Shown piece by piece: positions 31,901-44,633 of a stretch of DNA of 64,000 bases (positions within the stretch are counted from its first letter, which is position 1; the number at the start of each line of letters is the position of its first letter). Location: assembly GCA_903813345.2 (NCBI GenBank), contig CAIIXF020000005.1, forward strand, positions 8,805,375 through 8,869,374, written 5' to 3'. Source of the DNA: Owenia fusiformis (lineage: Eukaryota > Annelida > Polychaeta > Sabellida > Oweniidae). Position numbers and translations under genes: made by a program. The notes beneath the pieces were generated by a model. That model searched no databases. It was not told the origin of the DNA and was given only the letters and a program-made list of their open reading frames with translations.

Positions 31901-34900
31901 TGCAGATTGTAATTTGACACAAAGCTAGAAAATATAGTCTAGCTTTAACAAATTTCTTCGATTTGGAATTTGATTTGTAAATTAAGTTGCAATTCATATA
32001 AAGTCCCTTGCTTTTGTTACATTGACATAAGTCTGTTATACTACCAATGTATGTTACTTTGACGACTTACGTCCATGTAACAAAGCGATGGTCTAAATGC
32101 ATGAATTACAGCTTTATTTAAAAATCCAATTCCAAACCAAGAGCATTTCTTAAAGCTAGACTATATATTGTCTAACTTGAACCCAAATGATCATACGTAA
32201 CTTGACTTATAAGTAAAGTTTAAATCGAGAAAACAAAAAACTCGTATCCAGGAAGTTCATCCATTTTGTTACATTGACATTCTGTCAAAGTAACTAGTTG
32301 TGGAACAGTGACAATGAGACCTTTTGAAAATCAATTTGAAAGCTTGTAATAAATTGCAACAATTATTTCTAATTCATAAAGTCATATTCATTAATCTGGA
32401 AACTCATTTCCTCTATTTGAGTATTTGATATACATATGTACATGTATTCTACATGAGTATATCCCTTTGATATCACAGACACTTGCACTTTTGATGTTTG
32501 CAGTCATTAAAACACCGAGATTAAACGTAGCCATCATATTTCCATATTTTCATATTTTGTCATTTATCATTTTAGCCATTAATATAATTGTGTCATTAAA
32601 ATATAATATCCATATTACATGAATCCAAATTCCAAGGATCCCAAAAATCTGGGCATCCATCATTTCAGCCATTAATATTCTTGCTACTATTTTCTTTTCC
32701 TAAAATGATGTATTGAAAGATAGATTCAATTCATTGAATATCTGAGCACACATTCAGGCTTCTGAGTAACTGTTTATATTTTTTGATAAATGGGCCATTT
32801 TAAGTAATTCTAATGCCAAACAACCTCAAAATATTTTTATTCATAATGATCTGTAACTTGCACTATCGATAAATAAGACCAAGATATTGACATTATTTTC
32901 AATAGACTATGACATTAACATTATTTTTCAATAGACTATGATATTCATATTATTTTCAATAGACTATGATATTAACATTATTTTCAATAGACTAAGATAT
33001 TTACATTATTTTCAATAGACTATGATATTCATATCATTTTCAATAGACTATGATATTAACATTATTTTCAATAGAACATTATTTTTCAATAGACTATGAT
33101 ATTCATATTATTTTCAATAGACTATGATATTAACATTATTTTCAATAGACTAAGATATTTACATTATTTTCAATAGACTAAGATATATTCATATTTTTTC
33201 AATAGACTAAGATATTCATATTTTTTCAATAGACTATGATATTCATATTATTTTCAACATACTATGATATTAACATTATTTTCTGTTAATATAAAAGCAT
33301 GAAAGTAAGAAATGAATTTAATTGCCTTTAAGATAGAAACATAGAAAAGCGAAAACACTTGCCATGCTGCTTCCTGGGTGAGCAATTTTTTCCCAACTTT
33401 GATATTATCATAATAATTATAATAGGTTTGTACAAAGTTTATATGTAGTGGACATATTGGTATGAATCAAAAACATTTTGGGGTTATTCAAGATTAGACA
33501 TTACTTTTTTGGCTTTTTATCTGTATATAACTAAATGAAGTATGAAGTAGATGAAAGATGAAATTGACTTAAGAACCCCTTATTATAAAGTCAATTTCAT
33601 GATTCATGTGCACCATTCTTCCATTCATACCCTATCCTCGGGAGTCCAAGAACGTCTGCGAGGTGATGAGGACCGACGATTCCAATCACTTCCACCTGAT
33701 TTACTCCGGGTACGTCTTCTTTGGGGACTATTACTCCTCGCTCTGTTGTCTGGACTCTGACTACGAGAATATGATCTTCTACTGTAATCTCCAGACCTGT
33801 GGGCAGGTCGCCAATTACGTCGTCTGTCTGCACTGTCTTCGTAACGGAAACTCCCTCGAGAAGGAGAAATGTCTCGCCTGTCACGATCTCGGTCACTGTC
33901 TATAAAAAGTCATATAATCATTTTTAATACAAAAGATTGATAACTTCACATTTTCGTAGAACAAATAACTTGAATGATTTAAATCATTTGTCTCAAAGGT
34001 ATGGGAAATATTTACCCTCCAATCAATTATAAAGTACTTGTTGATCAAAGAGCTGATTTCCTTATGAAATACCAGAGGCAAGGTTGATCACAGGGCATTT
34101 TGATGATGCTTTATTTACTTTTTTAGACAATGCAAGATTTTAGACTATGATGCTGCCTGATGCCCATAGTGAATTGTTTATATCAGAAAGGTCTCAATTT
34201 GTCCATTTACATATAAACTGAATATACAATAAATAAAGTATACATAAAGACCAAGCCTTTTGGAAGGTCATGTAATAAATGATAAACAAGGGCATAGGCC
34301 TATACCAAAGATAGTGCATAAACAATGTGGGGCGTAAAAATAACTTTCCTTTCAATTTAGATCAAAATTAAATGTGTGCTATGATGTACAAGTAAATTCA
34401 CATTAGCTAAAACTGAAAATGAATATTTCCGGAGAATCTTTCATAGGGCACGTTTCATATAAAAAACATATAAAAAGGGAAAATTATTGATTTAGCCTTT
34501 GCCATATTTATGAGAGCTGGCAGTTAAAACAATAGTTAATTTGTTTCATTATGCTGATATTAAATAGAATATCAGCATGCTCTAAATAAATATTTGATCG
34601 ATCATAAAGTATGAATATCATGATCTGATAAAATTTTATTAGCAATTTTACAACAATGGTGTTGTTTTATATAGCATATTAATAATGGTATAATTTTCTT
34701 GGAAAATAAATCATGTTGAATACTCCTGGTTCTTAGAAAAGAAAGTGTGACTTAGGATTAGGGAATTTCACAATAAGAATATTGTACAGCAGCTCCACAG
34801 AATTCCGAAATATGATTCCCTAAAATGAGTCACAGCTTGTGATAATCATACCCATCATCAAAATCTGGGTTAAATCTTAAGTCTAATGCTATTTATTATC

Positions 34901-37900
34901 TCATTTTATTATAAACCTCTTATTAGGATATATACAATATAGGCTCAGCGAAGTGAAACAGAAAATGAACAGACAAATGACAATTTATTGTCAGTATGTG
35001 ACAATCCGTCATCACATGATTTTCAGGTGACGTGTATCATTACCATTTGCAGAAAATTCCTGGGAAAATTATTATAATTTCATCTAATTTGTTCGTTCCA
35101 ACCAAGTCATGTTATGATCATAATACATGTAATACTGACCAACAGTATGTTGGTGGATGCATCACACAGATGCTAGTACATACATGTAGCTCAGACATAA
35201 CTATTCATACTGTCAGATTGTCTGTGAATTGTTCACATTCTGCAAACTTTCTGTGATATTATTTGACATACCAATGCTATATTTTTCTATTGATTATCTT
35301 TGTATATTTATATGGTGTCTCGTAAGCCAATGTCTGCTGTTGGGTTTTTATTACATGTATTTTACTTGGACTTTTTTAGTAAACCTGTGACACAGAAATA
35401 AACTATTATCAAACTAAACTATCCGGGTCTATTGACCATATTTTGAGACGATGCTCTTTATTACTGTATAAGTGGTATTTAATCCAAGTGGTTAATTTCC
35501 CCCAAATGGTCAAATTTCATCATTTTCCTAATTTCAATTTTCCTAATGACAAGAAACTTCCCATTGGATAATTTCATCCTTGTACAATTATAACATACAA
35601 CACACAATCTACAGAATCTTGCAAAAGCTTAATTTATAAAAAAAAATGTTTGCACAGTTAATGTACTCGACCTTCTTTTCTTGCCCCTGGTGGCTGTCTA
35701 TCAATTTTAAATCATTTCAGAGACAGTAGATGCGTTTAATGTGTATCCTAGTACTAGTACTAGTACTAGTATTTGATTTATTGTAATGTTGAACATGGAG
35801 GGCTTCACCTGAAATCCGTTCCTTTGGGCAATACTATATAAGTAAGATTATACTAATTACCATAATGCCAACTGGAATCTCTTCTAAATGGTCTATATCC
35901 TCTGTAAAAGCCTCGTGTTGGCTTATGTGTGAATATTTTTCCATACAATGGCATTTTGAAAATGAAATCGATAAAACTAGTTTCGTTTTAATAAATCTAT
36001 CTCGACACGTATCTTCAGCTCAAGGTCCAGTGAAAAGTCAGACTGCTCTATAAACGTCAATTAACATTTATTTTCATTTTGAGTTTTATTCTTAATATCA
36101 AACACTTCAAATTTCAGCTTTACTTTCTTTTTAATCCGATCTTTCTCCCATCACTTGCCTCAGTTTTTTATTCTTATATTACTACTTTTCTAGTGAATCT
36201 TATCTAAATTAAAAATAATCATTTCACTTTCTTAGAATGTGGTTGCAGGTCAAGCATTTATCATCAACGACAGTTTTTTTCCACCAGCAGCAAACAGATT
36301 GGTGAAATATTTATTTATGATCGATAAATATATCTGTGCATACTCTGTACATTACTTCATAAATAGTGCATACAAATTATTAACAACCTGGCATTTTCGA
36401 TCAATTGATGAAATATCATCCCTTGACAATTTTTTTGTTAACATCACAAAAATCAATATCTATCTGAATTGAATGCAAATTGCACACAAATTTGACAATC
36501 TCATAGGATAATTTTACTTAACAAGTTGTTAAATTAGTTTAAAAGATGATAATTTTCAAAAAGTGAGGATTTTACAAGGACTGTGGCATACCACTCTGTT
36601 TAATCAGAAGAGAAACAGTCAATAGTAAAGCCATAACAATGCATTAACATGCAAAATGTCACCACCTGTCATTTGTTACACATGCCAATGCTGAACACCA
36701 ATCACTAAACACCATCTACAAAAAAGTTGGAGACTAGCAATATGTCACCACTTCTGGTGGTGGTGACATAAAGACGATCGCAAATAGAGCAAATCTATTG
36801 CTTCGAGAAAAACAAAATGCATCACAAAAAGAGAATATACCAAAGTTTGCCATAAGTAAAAAGTTATGAATCATAATCTTATGATTCATATTTCAGTGTA
36901 ACATGGAAATTTATCATCATTAAAGTAGCTCTGTGTAAAAACTATCAATTTTACAAAATAAACTTGCAAGAACTAAGAAGGAAAACGTTGAAAACATTGA
37001 TTCATCACTAAATTAAATATGTTATAAACTATAAAGACAATAAACTGATCAATGAGCTTTTCCACAATGTATTTCAAACAATGTGTTTTCATTTACAAAT
37101 GTCCATATGGTCCTCACAACACACATATGCAGTCTAAATAACTCAAAACATGTGAAAATCAATTTGCAAAAATACAAAATTTCAGGTGTAACAGAGATCT
37201 AGAATAAATGATGCTCGTAAAAATAGTGATAATTGATTATTTTATCCATTAGATGATAAGCTATGAATAATAGAAAATAAAAATGCTTACTTGTGTGTTA
37301 GACAGCCTCGTAAGTATCATGAGATAAACATACGTTATACTGAACTAAACTGTTGCATTTGATGATTTTCACATTGTTATCTGATAATAATGCAAACTGG
37401 CAACAACTGTTTCTACACTGAAATATGGGTAATTTTATTTCAACATCCTATATTAAACTGAATAATGTTTTACAGTGTATTGTCCGTAATATAACTACTG
37501 TAGATCAATATATTTGAATTAATGAACTGCAGCAGATAATGAATCAACAGAAAAAGAAATTGTTTGAGTTTTCAATGCATAGATTAATTTTAAGGGCAAA
37601 TTAATGAATTGCATATAAATCGATGGTGACTTCTTCTGAAAGGACAGTTTTGAATTCTAATTAATATGAAATAATCAATGAACATACTTTACAGGCAATA
37701 ATTATATTAGGATGACCGAGTCAATATAATTGAGTATTACATACCTAGCGAAGCATTTGTATGGAAGTCAATGGGAAAGTTAGCGAGCTATATCCACCGA
37801 TATTGCCCGATTACCCCGATATAGCCCGCTTACCTCGTTTTGATATTAGATTTCTTTAATAACCATGATAATATCATGACGTCACGTCATTGATACAAAG

Positions 37901-40900
37901 TAACCATGGGAACAAAGGCATGTAATACATCAGTTATGTCACTATGACGTGAAATATGCCTTCGTTCTTGCCCAAATATAGAGCCTCCCAAGGTCGGCCT
38001 ATATTGGGAGAACTCAGGCATATTTCACGTCATAGTGACATAACCTCTAAGAATAGCTCATTTGACACACTCATTGGTACTATCATATGAATCAAAATAT
38101 TAATAAATATAGATTATATTTTCAAAAGAAAGCCCCAAAGAATTGATATCAGATCCATTCCAATGCAAATTTCTACTTTGGTGTTTTCATTTAACTTTAA
38201 ATGCATTTGGATTTTGGAATAAGACGCATATAACATTATGTTAATTCTCTGTATTTCTGTTGTGTCTGGCTTACTGTATAGATGAGACCAAAACCATCTG
38301 TTGCCGTCAACTTAGCTTATCAATATGGCAAAAATAATATACAACAACCGAGCTTGGCAATTACTCTGGTGGTCTTCATATTAAACAATGAAATGAAAAA
38401 TTTCAATCGTAAAAATGGATATAGAAATGCAATCATTATCGAAATGCAATCATTATCCCTAGAGAATCAATTCAGTTAAGAATTCCTTCTTCATCAAATC
38501 TAGTTTCATTTGAAATTTCATAGTAGGCCATCAAACAAACAAAGGGAGGTCAATTATGTCCAGTGGTTTCCCCAGGATTTTTTTTAGGATTTTGTTATAT
38601 TAGTGCAACATTTTAGGTTTTTGAATTCTATTTCATACCCAAATAGAGCCATATCAAATTGTAAGGAATGAATCAGAGGCATGGGGAAAAGCCCTAATGT
38701 CCATTAATAGGGAAAACCCCTTATGTCCATTTATGGGGAAAACCTTTAATGTCCATTTATTAATACAGGCAACTTGGTTAAATGGCAACCCGCCCCTTCT
38801 CATATCAGAGAGTTTCAGTAATCAGTGATATATCTGAACTGATGTATTCAACAAGTGAATCTATAAGAACACTGCCATCTATTTCTCCTTGAGCTGATCA
38901 TAATCATGAAATGTTTATCTATGTGATGTAATCTTTAGTTTCAGTAGCAATCTGATGAAAACCAATTTTCCAATCTCATAAATAACTATATAACTGATAG
39001 TATGGGCTAATGGAAACACAGAATGAAATCCCTAGTTGACCAGGACAGTAATACCATAGTTTCCTTGTGCAGATGAATTAATCTTATTCATTTGTTTGTG
39101 TTTGTTTGTTTGTTTGTTTGTTTGTTTGTTTGGGTGTTGTCTTCCTTTATGACTGTGTTTTTCTGACTATTCATATAATGTTTAAGTTCCTTCCATGTTA
39201 TCCGTTGAAGTATTCTGCACCCATGCCATGTTTAACTTAGATGTGATGTGTGAATCCCATTTTTCAAAATTAATCATAATTCTAATGAACAACTTAATGA
39301 TGCTTCAATATTTCCCATATAATCTGAAGTGAAATTTGACAGATTCGAACAGATCATTAAAAATTTATGCCACAACTTAAACTTTCCAGGAGTGTTCCAC
39401 CTCTCCTTTCACCTTAACAAAAACCTTAATAAAAACCTTTAATGTTTCACCTATTAATATCTTTCAGTACATGTAATATTAATATTAAAGTGCAAATACA
39501 TGAAGAAGTCTGCCCCATACAAACACAAAACTTACCATTTCGTCTCATTTCCTTGTACCAGTTCACATATATACGGCAGTTAAGAACATAGGCCCCATTA
39601 TACCTGGAAAACAAGGTTAAAACTTGGCAACATACTCTCAACTAGCTCACCATGTAAATATGCAATACCAAATACATCTAAAGCTTCATTGTGGGATATT
39701 GTACTTAACAAGAAATTTTCCGATCCGCTGATCAATGTACAGAATTTCCTATTAGGTTGCCTACATAATTAATCAATATTAATATCTTTACCTTTATACA
39801 GTATATACTGTAATTTGTAAAAGAGGAACATTTTATATCAAGAGATGTTTGAAAATCTCCAAGTGTTCTATCAAAATGTTGTTTTATACAGGCCTGATGC
39901 CAGGAGTGAGTGATGACCATCTCATTAAAGCATACACACTAGAGATGTGCACTTTTGGTAAATCAAAATCTCCCAACAATTAATCGATGATCGATTAAAA
40001 ATTCACAACTCTAATATACACAAAATAAAATACAATGAAATGTACAAACCTGTCAAGAATCATTCGTGCTCTCTCAGAAGAATCGAAGCGAAGTGCAATA
40101 AACAAGTTACGGCCATCATCAGAATATTTGCAGAATTCAACAGTACTGTATCCACCATCCTTCTTGAAGAAATCCCTGCAATGAAACCAAGAGAAAATCA
40201 GGCTCTACTGCAAAGGACATGGATTCTTTGTTTAAGACATACATTTCACATGTATTTTGTCTCATTTGAATCCATCATTTACACCTTATGTAGATGGAGC
40301 TTGCAGAAAATGCTCAATGTGGACATATGCATGGGTGGCGTGGGGTTAACAGTCATTTTTACTATTTACACAATTTCTTTTAAATAAGGTATCATCTACA
40401 CATGAATGAAAATAATTGAATACCCAACAGAATTATGAATGATTTTTTTTAATTTTACCAATACTAGCCTCAAATATCACAAACAGGTATCATTTCATAA
40501 AAAATTTTCAAATGCATTTTTAATGGGGTGATTTCAAAATTCTCAATAAATTTCAGATCACAGTACTAAGAACAGAAACAAGCTGGATTTTCACAATTCA
40601 ATATTCAACATTTGGTCAATGGGGTGTATCGAGAAAATTATGCTTTCAAATATTGTTAATCAACTTTGAGATTTTTATTTTCTTGAAAATGTGATTCCTA
40701 AGTCAGGTATGTTTTAAAATCATAAAAATTGAAATATCTTTTCTTGTACAAGACAGATAACATTGAACATATTGTAAATAATTCAATAGTAAAGCTCAAC
40801 AATAGTAAGTTTAAAGGACGATTCTCGGTTTGGAGAACAGTCTCCTGGGCTAATATCAAATTAAACTATGAATATTCACAAGAGGACATTTAAATATACA

Positions 40901-43900
40901 AGATGTAAAAATATCAAATTGGTCTGGAGCAGGGATAACGCTCAATTAGACCGATTTTAATAAAATACAAGTCTCGATTTGGAGAAAGAAGTTCATCAGT
41001 GTACTGCGCTAATATTTTTTTGAGAAAAATCTAGAAATATTACCCAAATCAAATTATGACTATTCAAAAGAGGACATTCGAATCTATATTATGTAAAAAA
41101 ATCAAATTTGTCCGAAGCAGGGATAATGCTCATTTAGATTGATGAACTTCGTTCTCCAAACCGAGAATCGTCCTTTGCTCAATTTCAAATATTGGCGGCT
41201 ATTTAATTTGGTGAATTCAGGACTGAAGTTTAATTTTTGTCTATGTTTATGTCATTAGGACAGGTATTTACTAAGATATTTTCTGTATTTCTTTTGGAAT
41301 AATGTAGAATTGATGACATGTTTGCAGGAACGAGGGGCCCCAGAAGTTAATTTCTAAAGTGCATTGGACAAAAATTCCAAACTGAAATTTAACGAATTTC
41401 CGCAATCCACAATCCTTCAAACAAAATTGGGAGCCAAATTAAATGCATCCTCTTATAAGCAGGTGCCAGAATCCATACCTCCTTCTTCCCCCTGCAATAA
41501 CCAATTTGGAAGCGCCTGATCCTGATTAAACTGAATCATGTGATCTAATTATGCGCCGATGACGTATACATGATTGCTGTCGCAGTGTTGCGAGTTCTTA
41601 ATCGCGGAAATGCTAACTGCTTATCACAGGGGGAAAAGAAAGAAGTATTCTGGATTTTGAAGCCCTGTGATCGGAGGATGAATTAAATGTATCTACATCC
41701 TAAATGTTATACCACAGACCAAACACACAGAAGTTTGAGAAATTAATGAATTGACACAAAAATATACTAATAAAACTTTGCAAATTTTTAATATTTTATT
41801 ATTAATTTTTTATTATTTTTAATCGAGGCTGGGCAAAAAATGTACTTATATAAATGTTATTTTAATGTTTGTTACTGTATTAGTTAAGTTGTTCATTGTA
41901 CTCTTATACCCTATAAGGGGTGAATTGAGAAATCAATAAATAAAATAAAAAATAAATAGTATGTATTTAATGATTGTTTTTTAGGTTAACTGTGACACAA
42001 ATACACAAACAGGTCATTGAAATCACAGTTATCTATGGGGCAGCTTGACCTCATAGCTTATAAAGATAAGATTTATAATATTAACACAGATTTTTACAAA
42101 GAATAAACATTAACATGTCAGTCAGTCTATTCACAAACATTAAGTTTTCAAGCTAGCAATATACACTGTGTATGACACTGTTTAAATAGGTCAACATTTT
42201 TTGAATAAGAGTAGAGCAGTAATCGAGTTTACTCTAAGATTTATTTCTAAATCTCCAGCTCACAAAAGGGGAGTAGACTGTTTAAGTGAGCTAGCTTAAA
42301 AAGTCGACCAAATCTTCCAATAATATAGAAGTCACTGATCAAAATTTATTTCAGTTTTGGTTAAAACAGTTTAGATGATTTCAAAAGTATGAAACCATTT
42401 CTGATATATCAAAGGGCATCAGAGTCTGTGAGAAATTTACAAGAATGTCTTTCCAAATATTTGCAGGTTTTACAATTGCCAATGTGTAGTGGACCAAGCA
42501 GGCCTGGTAAAGATGACTTCACTTTAAAGGCAGAATCTAATCTATAGGGGATGACAAAATTACAAGCAACATGTATAATTGACCTACCAATCTATTCCTT
42601 ATAGTATCAAAATACAATATCTCCCAAAAGATTCGCAATATGTTATAAATTGGTGAAGTTATTAATGAATCAAAGTGCAAAAAATGAGTGAAAAATATTT
42701 AAACTCTCCCAAATAATAAGAATGGTTACCATTCTTATAGAAAAATAATACATTATTGTAAAAATCTTTAGTTTTCCTGGAATAAAGTATGCACTTTTGT
42801 GATTTTAAGAAAATAGACATGACAAGGAATGACATGAGCCAAAAATATTCTAAAATTGAAACAATTTTTTGTTTAGCCTGCTCGCTATATCTGATACTCT
42901 CTTGAATAGAAAATATTCTCTCTCAAACAATCTATCATTGATAAGGAATCAAAAGACCACAGTGTAATGTTATATGGAAACAGGCACATGACATGAAATC
43001 ACATCACCAGACATGTGTATGAATTTGTAGAAAATCCAGTAAGTGGTTTTCCTGGAATTACGATGACAAGATTTATATAAAAAAATCTTCCAAAATGGCC
43101 ATCTGAAAATAAGAAAAGTTAATTCACTCTAGAATTTGGCATCCTCTATCACGTGTATGAGTTTGAAGAAAATTCAATGAGTGGTTTTATTGGAATCAAG
43201 ATCCAAAAATCAAATTACAATGACAAGATTTATCGAACAACTTCCAAAATGGCCACAAGAATCGATTGAATCATGATGATAAGATTTATAGACACCTTGG
43301 CATAAAAATGCCACAATATTAATTTTTTAGAACCCAAAAAACTATATTATCGCATCCTCGTAGGATTCAATAAACTGTATATAAATTAATCTCACATAGG
43401 CATAGCCAGGTGGTGCAATGGATGGCTCGTTTTTGCCACGATCAAACCCCCTTTGACTAAAACAATCGCAACCTGACTGGAAGCTGGCTTCGCCCCTCTC
43501 ATTTGCAGTTTACCACTATAAATGACAAATATGTCTGAAACCTTTGAGGATAGAAAGTAAGTGGTGAATTGTAATAGGGCTTCCTCATCGCCACTTCTGA
43601 GTGGGCGTGTCACAATGATCAATCTTTGGGGTGAGGGAAGTCGTCCTATCATCGCACGGGTACTCAGGGAAACTACTGACGATTTCAAATATGATAACTT
43701 CAACTTACTTTGAGAATATGAGACGAAAGATCAACCTTTCCTCTAAAATCTAAGTAGTGTTTGACATTTCTCAATCTCCGAACGCTAACACTTTAAGACC
43801 CCTTAGACTCGCATGTGCGGTGGTCCTAATTATCGCACAGTCGTCCTAATTATCGCACAGTTATGTTTCAGATGTCATTTCACGATACTGTATACATTTC

Positions 43901-44633
43901 TCTGTTTATAACAGATACATACATATGCTGTAATCATTTTTCTATCAGTTTTAGTGTAAAATATCAACAAAATGTACATTATACACTTACTTTTCTGTCT
44001 TTATTTGGAGGGGGTCAAAATTTGTCAGACGAATTTCACTTCTTGCGCAAAAGCATTTATGAAAATGTCGGAAGTTAACAATTCTTAAAAAATGAAGAGA
44101 TATTTCTAAATATATGAATAAATCATGAAGATTGGGAGTAATGGTGTTGAACTGTTTTTCGTAACACTGATTGAAAAGATGGTGGGTGCATATTTTAGCT
44201 ATTTAGGACAATCGTGCGATAATTAGGACCGTGCGATAATTAGGACCACTTCCCCTACACCTTTCATGTTTCAGCTTTGGACTGATTGGCTTTCACTGCC
44301 TTGGACCGTAAAAGATGTAAAATAAAGGACACCAACCTTTTCATGAGATTTTACTTGCTTAAATTCTCGTAATAGAATTCTAAACTTTCTCGAATTTATT
44401 CAGATTAGGCCTAGTCTATTTTCCGATTCACTTTTTCAAAAAATCGAAAGTGAAAGAGCAGAGGTAAAGCCTGCATATGTCTGTAAACGGAAAACAAACA
44501 ATACCGAATTCATTCAAAAAAGGACCTTACATATTGCTTAAATTGTGCAAGTTTACCTTATTTCATCACGGTCGACATGTGCGAAGAAACCACGGAAAAA
44601 CAGAGTGTGTCGGCTTGCAGGATAGTTCGCCAT
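25981..44633 (-). CDS. PPHLN1: Periphilin-1-like protein with N-terminal RRM
   Basis: Resolved coding exons in order: 44557-44633, 40050-40175, 39536-39603, (35861-35901 tentative), 33631-33899, 31224-31312, 29924-30759, 28922-29547, 28592-28644, 25981-26122 (TAA stop). The last two exons encode AYRQDCETFATVVRMLI and KLEEQLQFSLKENLKELGK, a clear match to the C-terminal Lge1-type helical domain of periphilin (human EIEQVYRQDCETF). The middle is rich in RS dipeptides (exons 33631 and 29924), then a lysine-rich block and an acidic block with EEEEDG. The human protein is a nuclear component of the HUSH silencing complex. An RRM begins the protein here. Exon 3 ends in phase 1 and the tentative micro-exon needs phase 2, so at least one small exon between 35902 and 39535 remains unfound. 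The C-terminal identity is firm. Confidence 0.85.
29742..29880. repeat. GTCACCACC dispersed element
   Basis: About 139-bp copy, 43 bp past the donor of the large RS exon of the periphilin-like gene. It shares GCCATTTGTTACAGACACCA and GTTGGAGACTA with the other copies. Confidence 0.75.
31789..32310. mobile_element. 522-bp near-perfect foldback MITE
   Basis: Inverted arms of well over 100 bp start CACTGTTCCACAACTAGTTAC and end in its complement. ACAAT flanks both sides (31784-31788, 32311-32315), a five-base target duplication. It sits in the periphilin intron between 31312 and 33631. Confidence 0.88.
32900..33290. repeat. 28-30-bp minisatellite in periphilin intron
   Basis: About a dozen copies of ACTATGATATTAACATTATT plus TTCAATAG, with indels. 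Confidence 0.9.
34551..34578. repeat. Short perfect hairpin
   Basis: ATGCTGATATT and AATATCAGCAT separated by six bases. Confidence 0.6.
35748..35771. repeat. CTAGTA microsatellite
   Basis: Four tandem copies of the six-base word CTAGTA. Confidence 0.8.
35861..35901 (-). CDS. Tentative 41-bp micro-exon of the periphilin-like gene
   Basis: It follows CTTTTACAG and ends before gtaatt. It encodes GYRPFRRDSSWHY, an Arg/Tyr/Ser-rich stretch like the N-terminal RS/Y region of vertebrate periphilin. It leaves in phase 1, which fits the next exon (33899, which needs one preceding base). It enters in phase 2, which does not fit the known upstream exon. An alternative acceptor 16 bases upstream would add PTRGF in the same frame. 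Confidence 0.5.
36642..36770. repeat. GTCACCACC dispersed element
   Basis: The best-preserved copy: CATTAACATGCAAAATGTCA at the left end and GGTGGTGGTGACAT at the right. The ends are imperfect inverted repeats (GTCACCACC and GGTGGTGAC). Confidence 0.8.
37934..38043. repeat. 110-bp hairpin element
   Basis: TTATGTCACTATGACGTGAA and its complement form 28-bp arms around AGGTCGGCCTATA-type loop text. It lies in the periphilin intron between 35901 and 39536. Confidence 0.75.
38682..38761. repeat. Short tandem repeat, about 29 bp
   Basis: Three copies of ATGGGGAAAACCCTTAATGT-like units. Confidence 0.65.
39091..39132. repeat. TTTG microsatellite
   Basis: About ten tandem TTTG units in the periphilin intron. 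Confidence 0.9.
39536..44633 (-). CDS. RRM-coding exons of the periphilin-like gene
   Basis: Three exons (44557-44633, 40050-40175, 39536-39603) start at MANYPASR and encode about 90 residues. They read as a beta-alpha-beta-beta-alpha-beta RRM: RNP2-like HTLFFRGF, helix RDEIRDFFKKDG, strand YSTVEFCKY, RNP1-like RNLFIALRF, helix SSERARMILDRYNG and strand CRIYVNWYKEMR. Phases are continuous (2, 2, 1). No stop, polyadenylation site or new promoter is evident between these exons and the RS exons, so I join them to the periphilin gene. They could be a separate gene if transcripts show a break. Confidence 0.75.
40815..41174. mobile_element. 360-bp foldback MITE
   Basis: Ends AGGACGATTCTCGGTTTGGA and its complement; the inner arms share the GAGCAGGGATAA motif. 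TTAA precedes the left end (40811-40814) but the right flank is TTGC, so the duplication is uncertain. Confidence 0.7.
41446..41680. mobile_element. CATCC/GGATG MITE, intact copy
   Basis: 235-bp element with inverted ends CATCCTC and GAGGATG. It is flanked by the same nine bases, AATTAAATG, on both sides (41437-41445 and 41681-41689), which suggests a Mutator- or hAT-like transposase in trans. No coding capacity. Confidence 0.85.
42990..43260. repeat. Imperfect tandem duplication, about 125 bp
   Basis: Two copies sharing GAGTGGTTTT.TTGGAAT, GATGACAAGATTTAT and CTTCCAAAATGGCC, in intron 1 of the periphilin-like gene. Confidence 0.55.
43820..44249. mobile_element. 430-bp TIR element in periphilin intron 1
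   Basis: Each end carries the word GGTCCTAATTATCGCAC twice in tandem, in inverted orientation at the two ends. The interior has no recognisable gene. Confidence 0.8.

Noticed and set aside
30300-33905. Plus-strand open frames opposite the RS exons
   Set aside because: Antisense shadows of the low-complexity RS-coding exons of the periphilin-like gene.
35660-35686. Possible micro-exon (ATAG acceptor, gtcgag donor) of the periphilin-like gene
   Set aside because: The donor is poor and its 26-bp length breaks the phase needed between 35861 and 33899.
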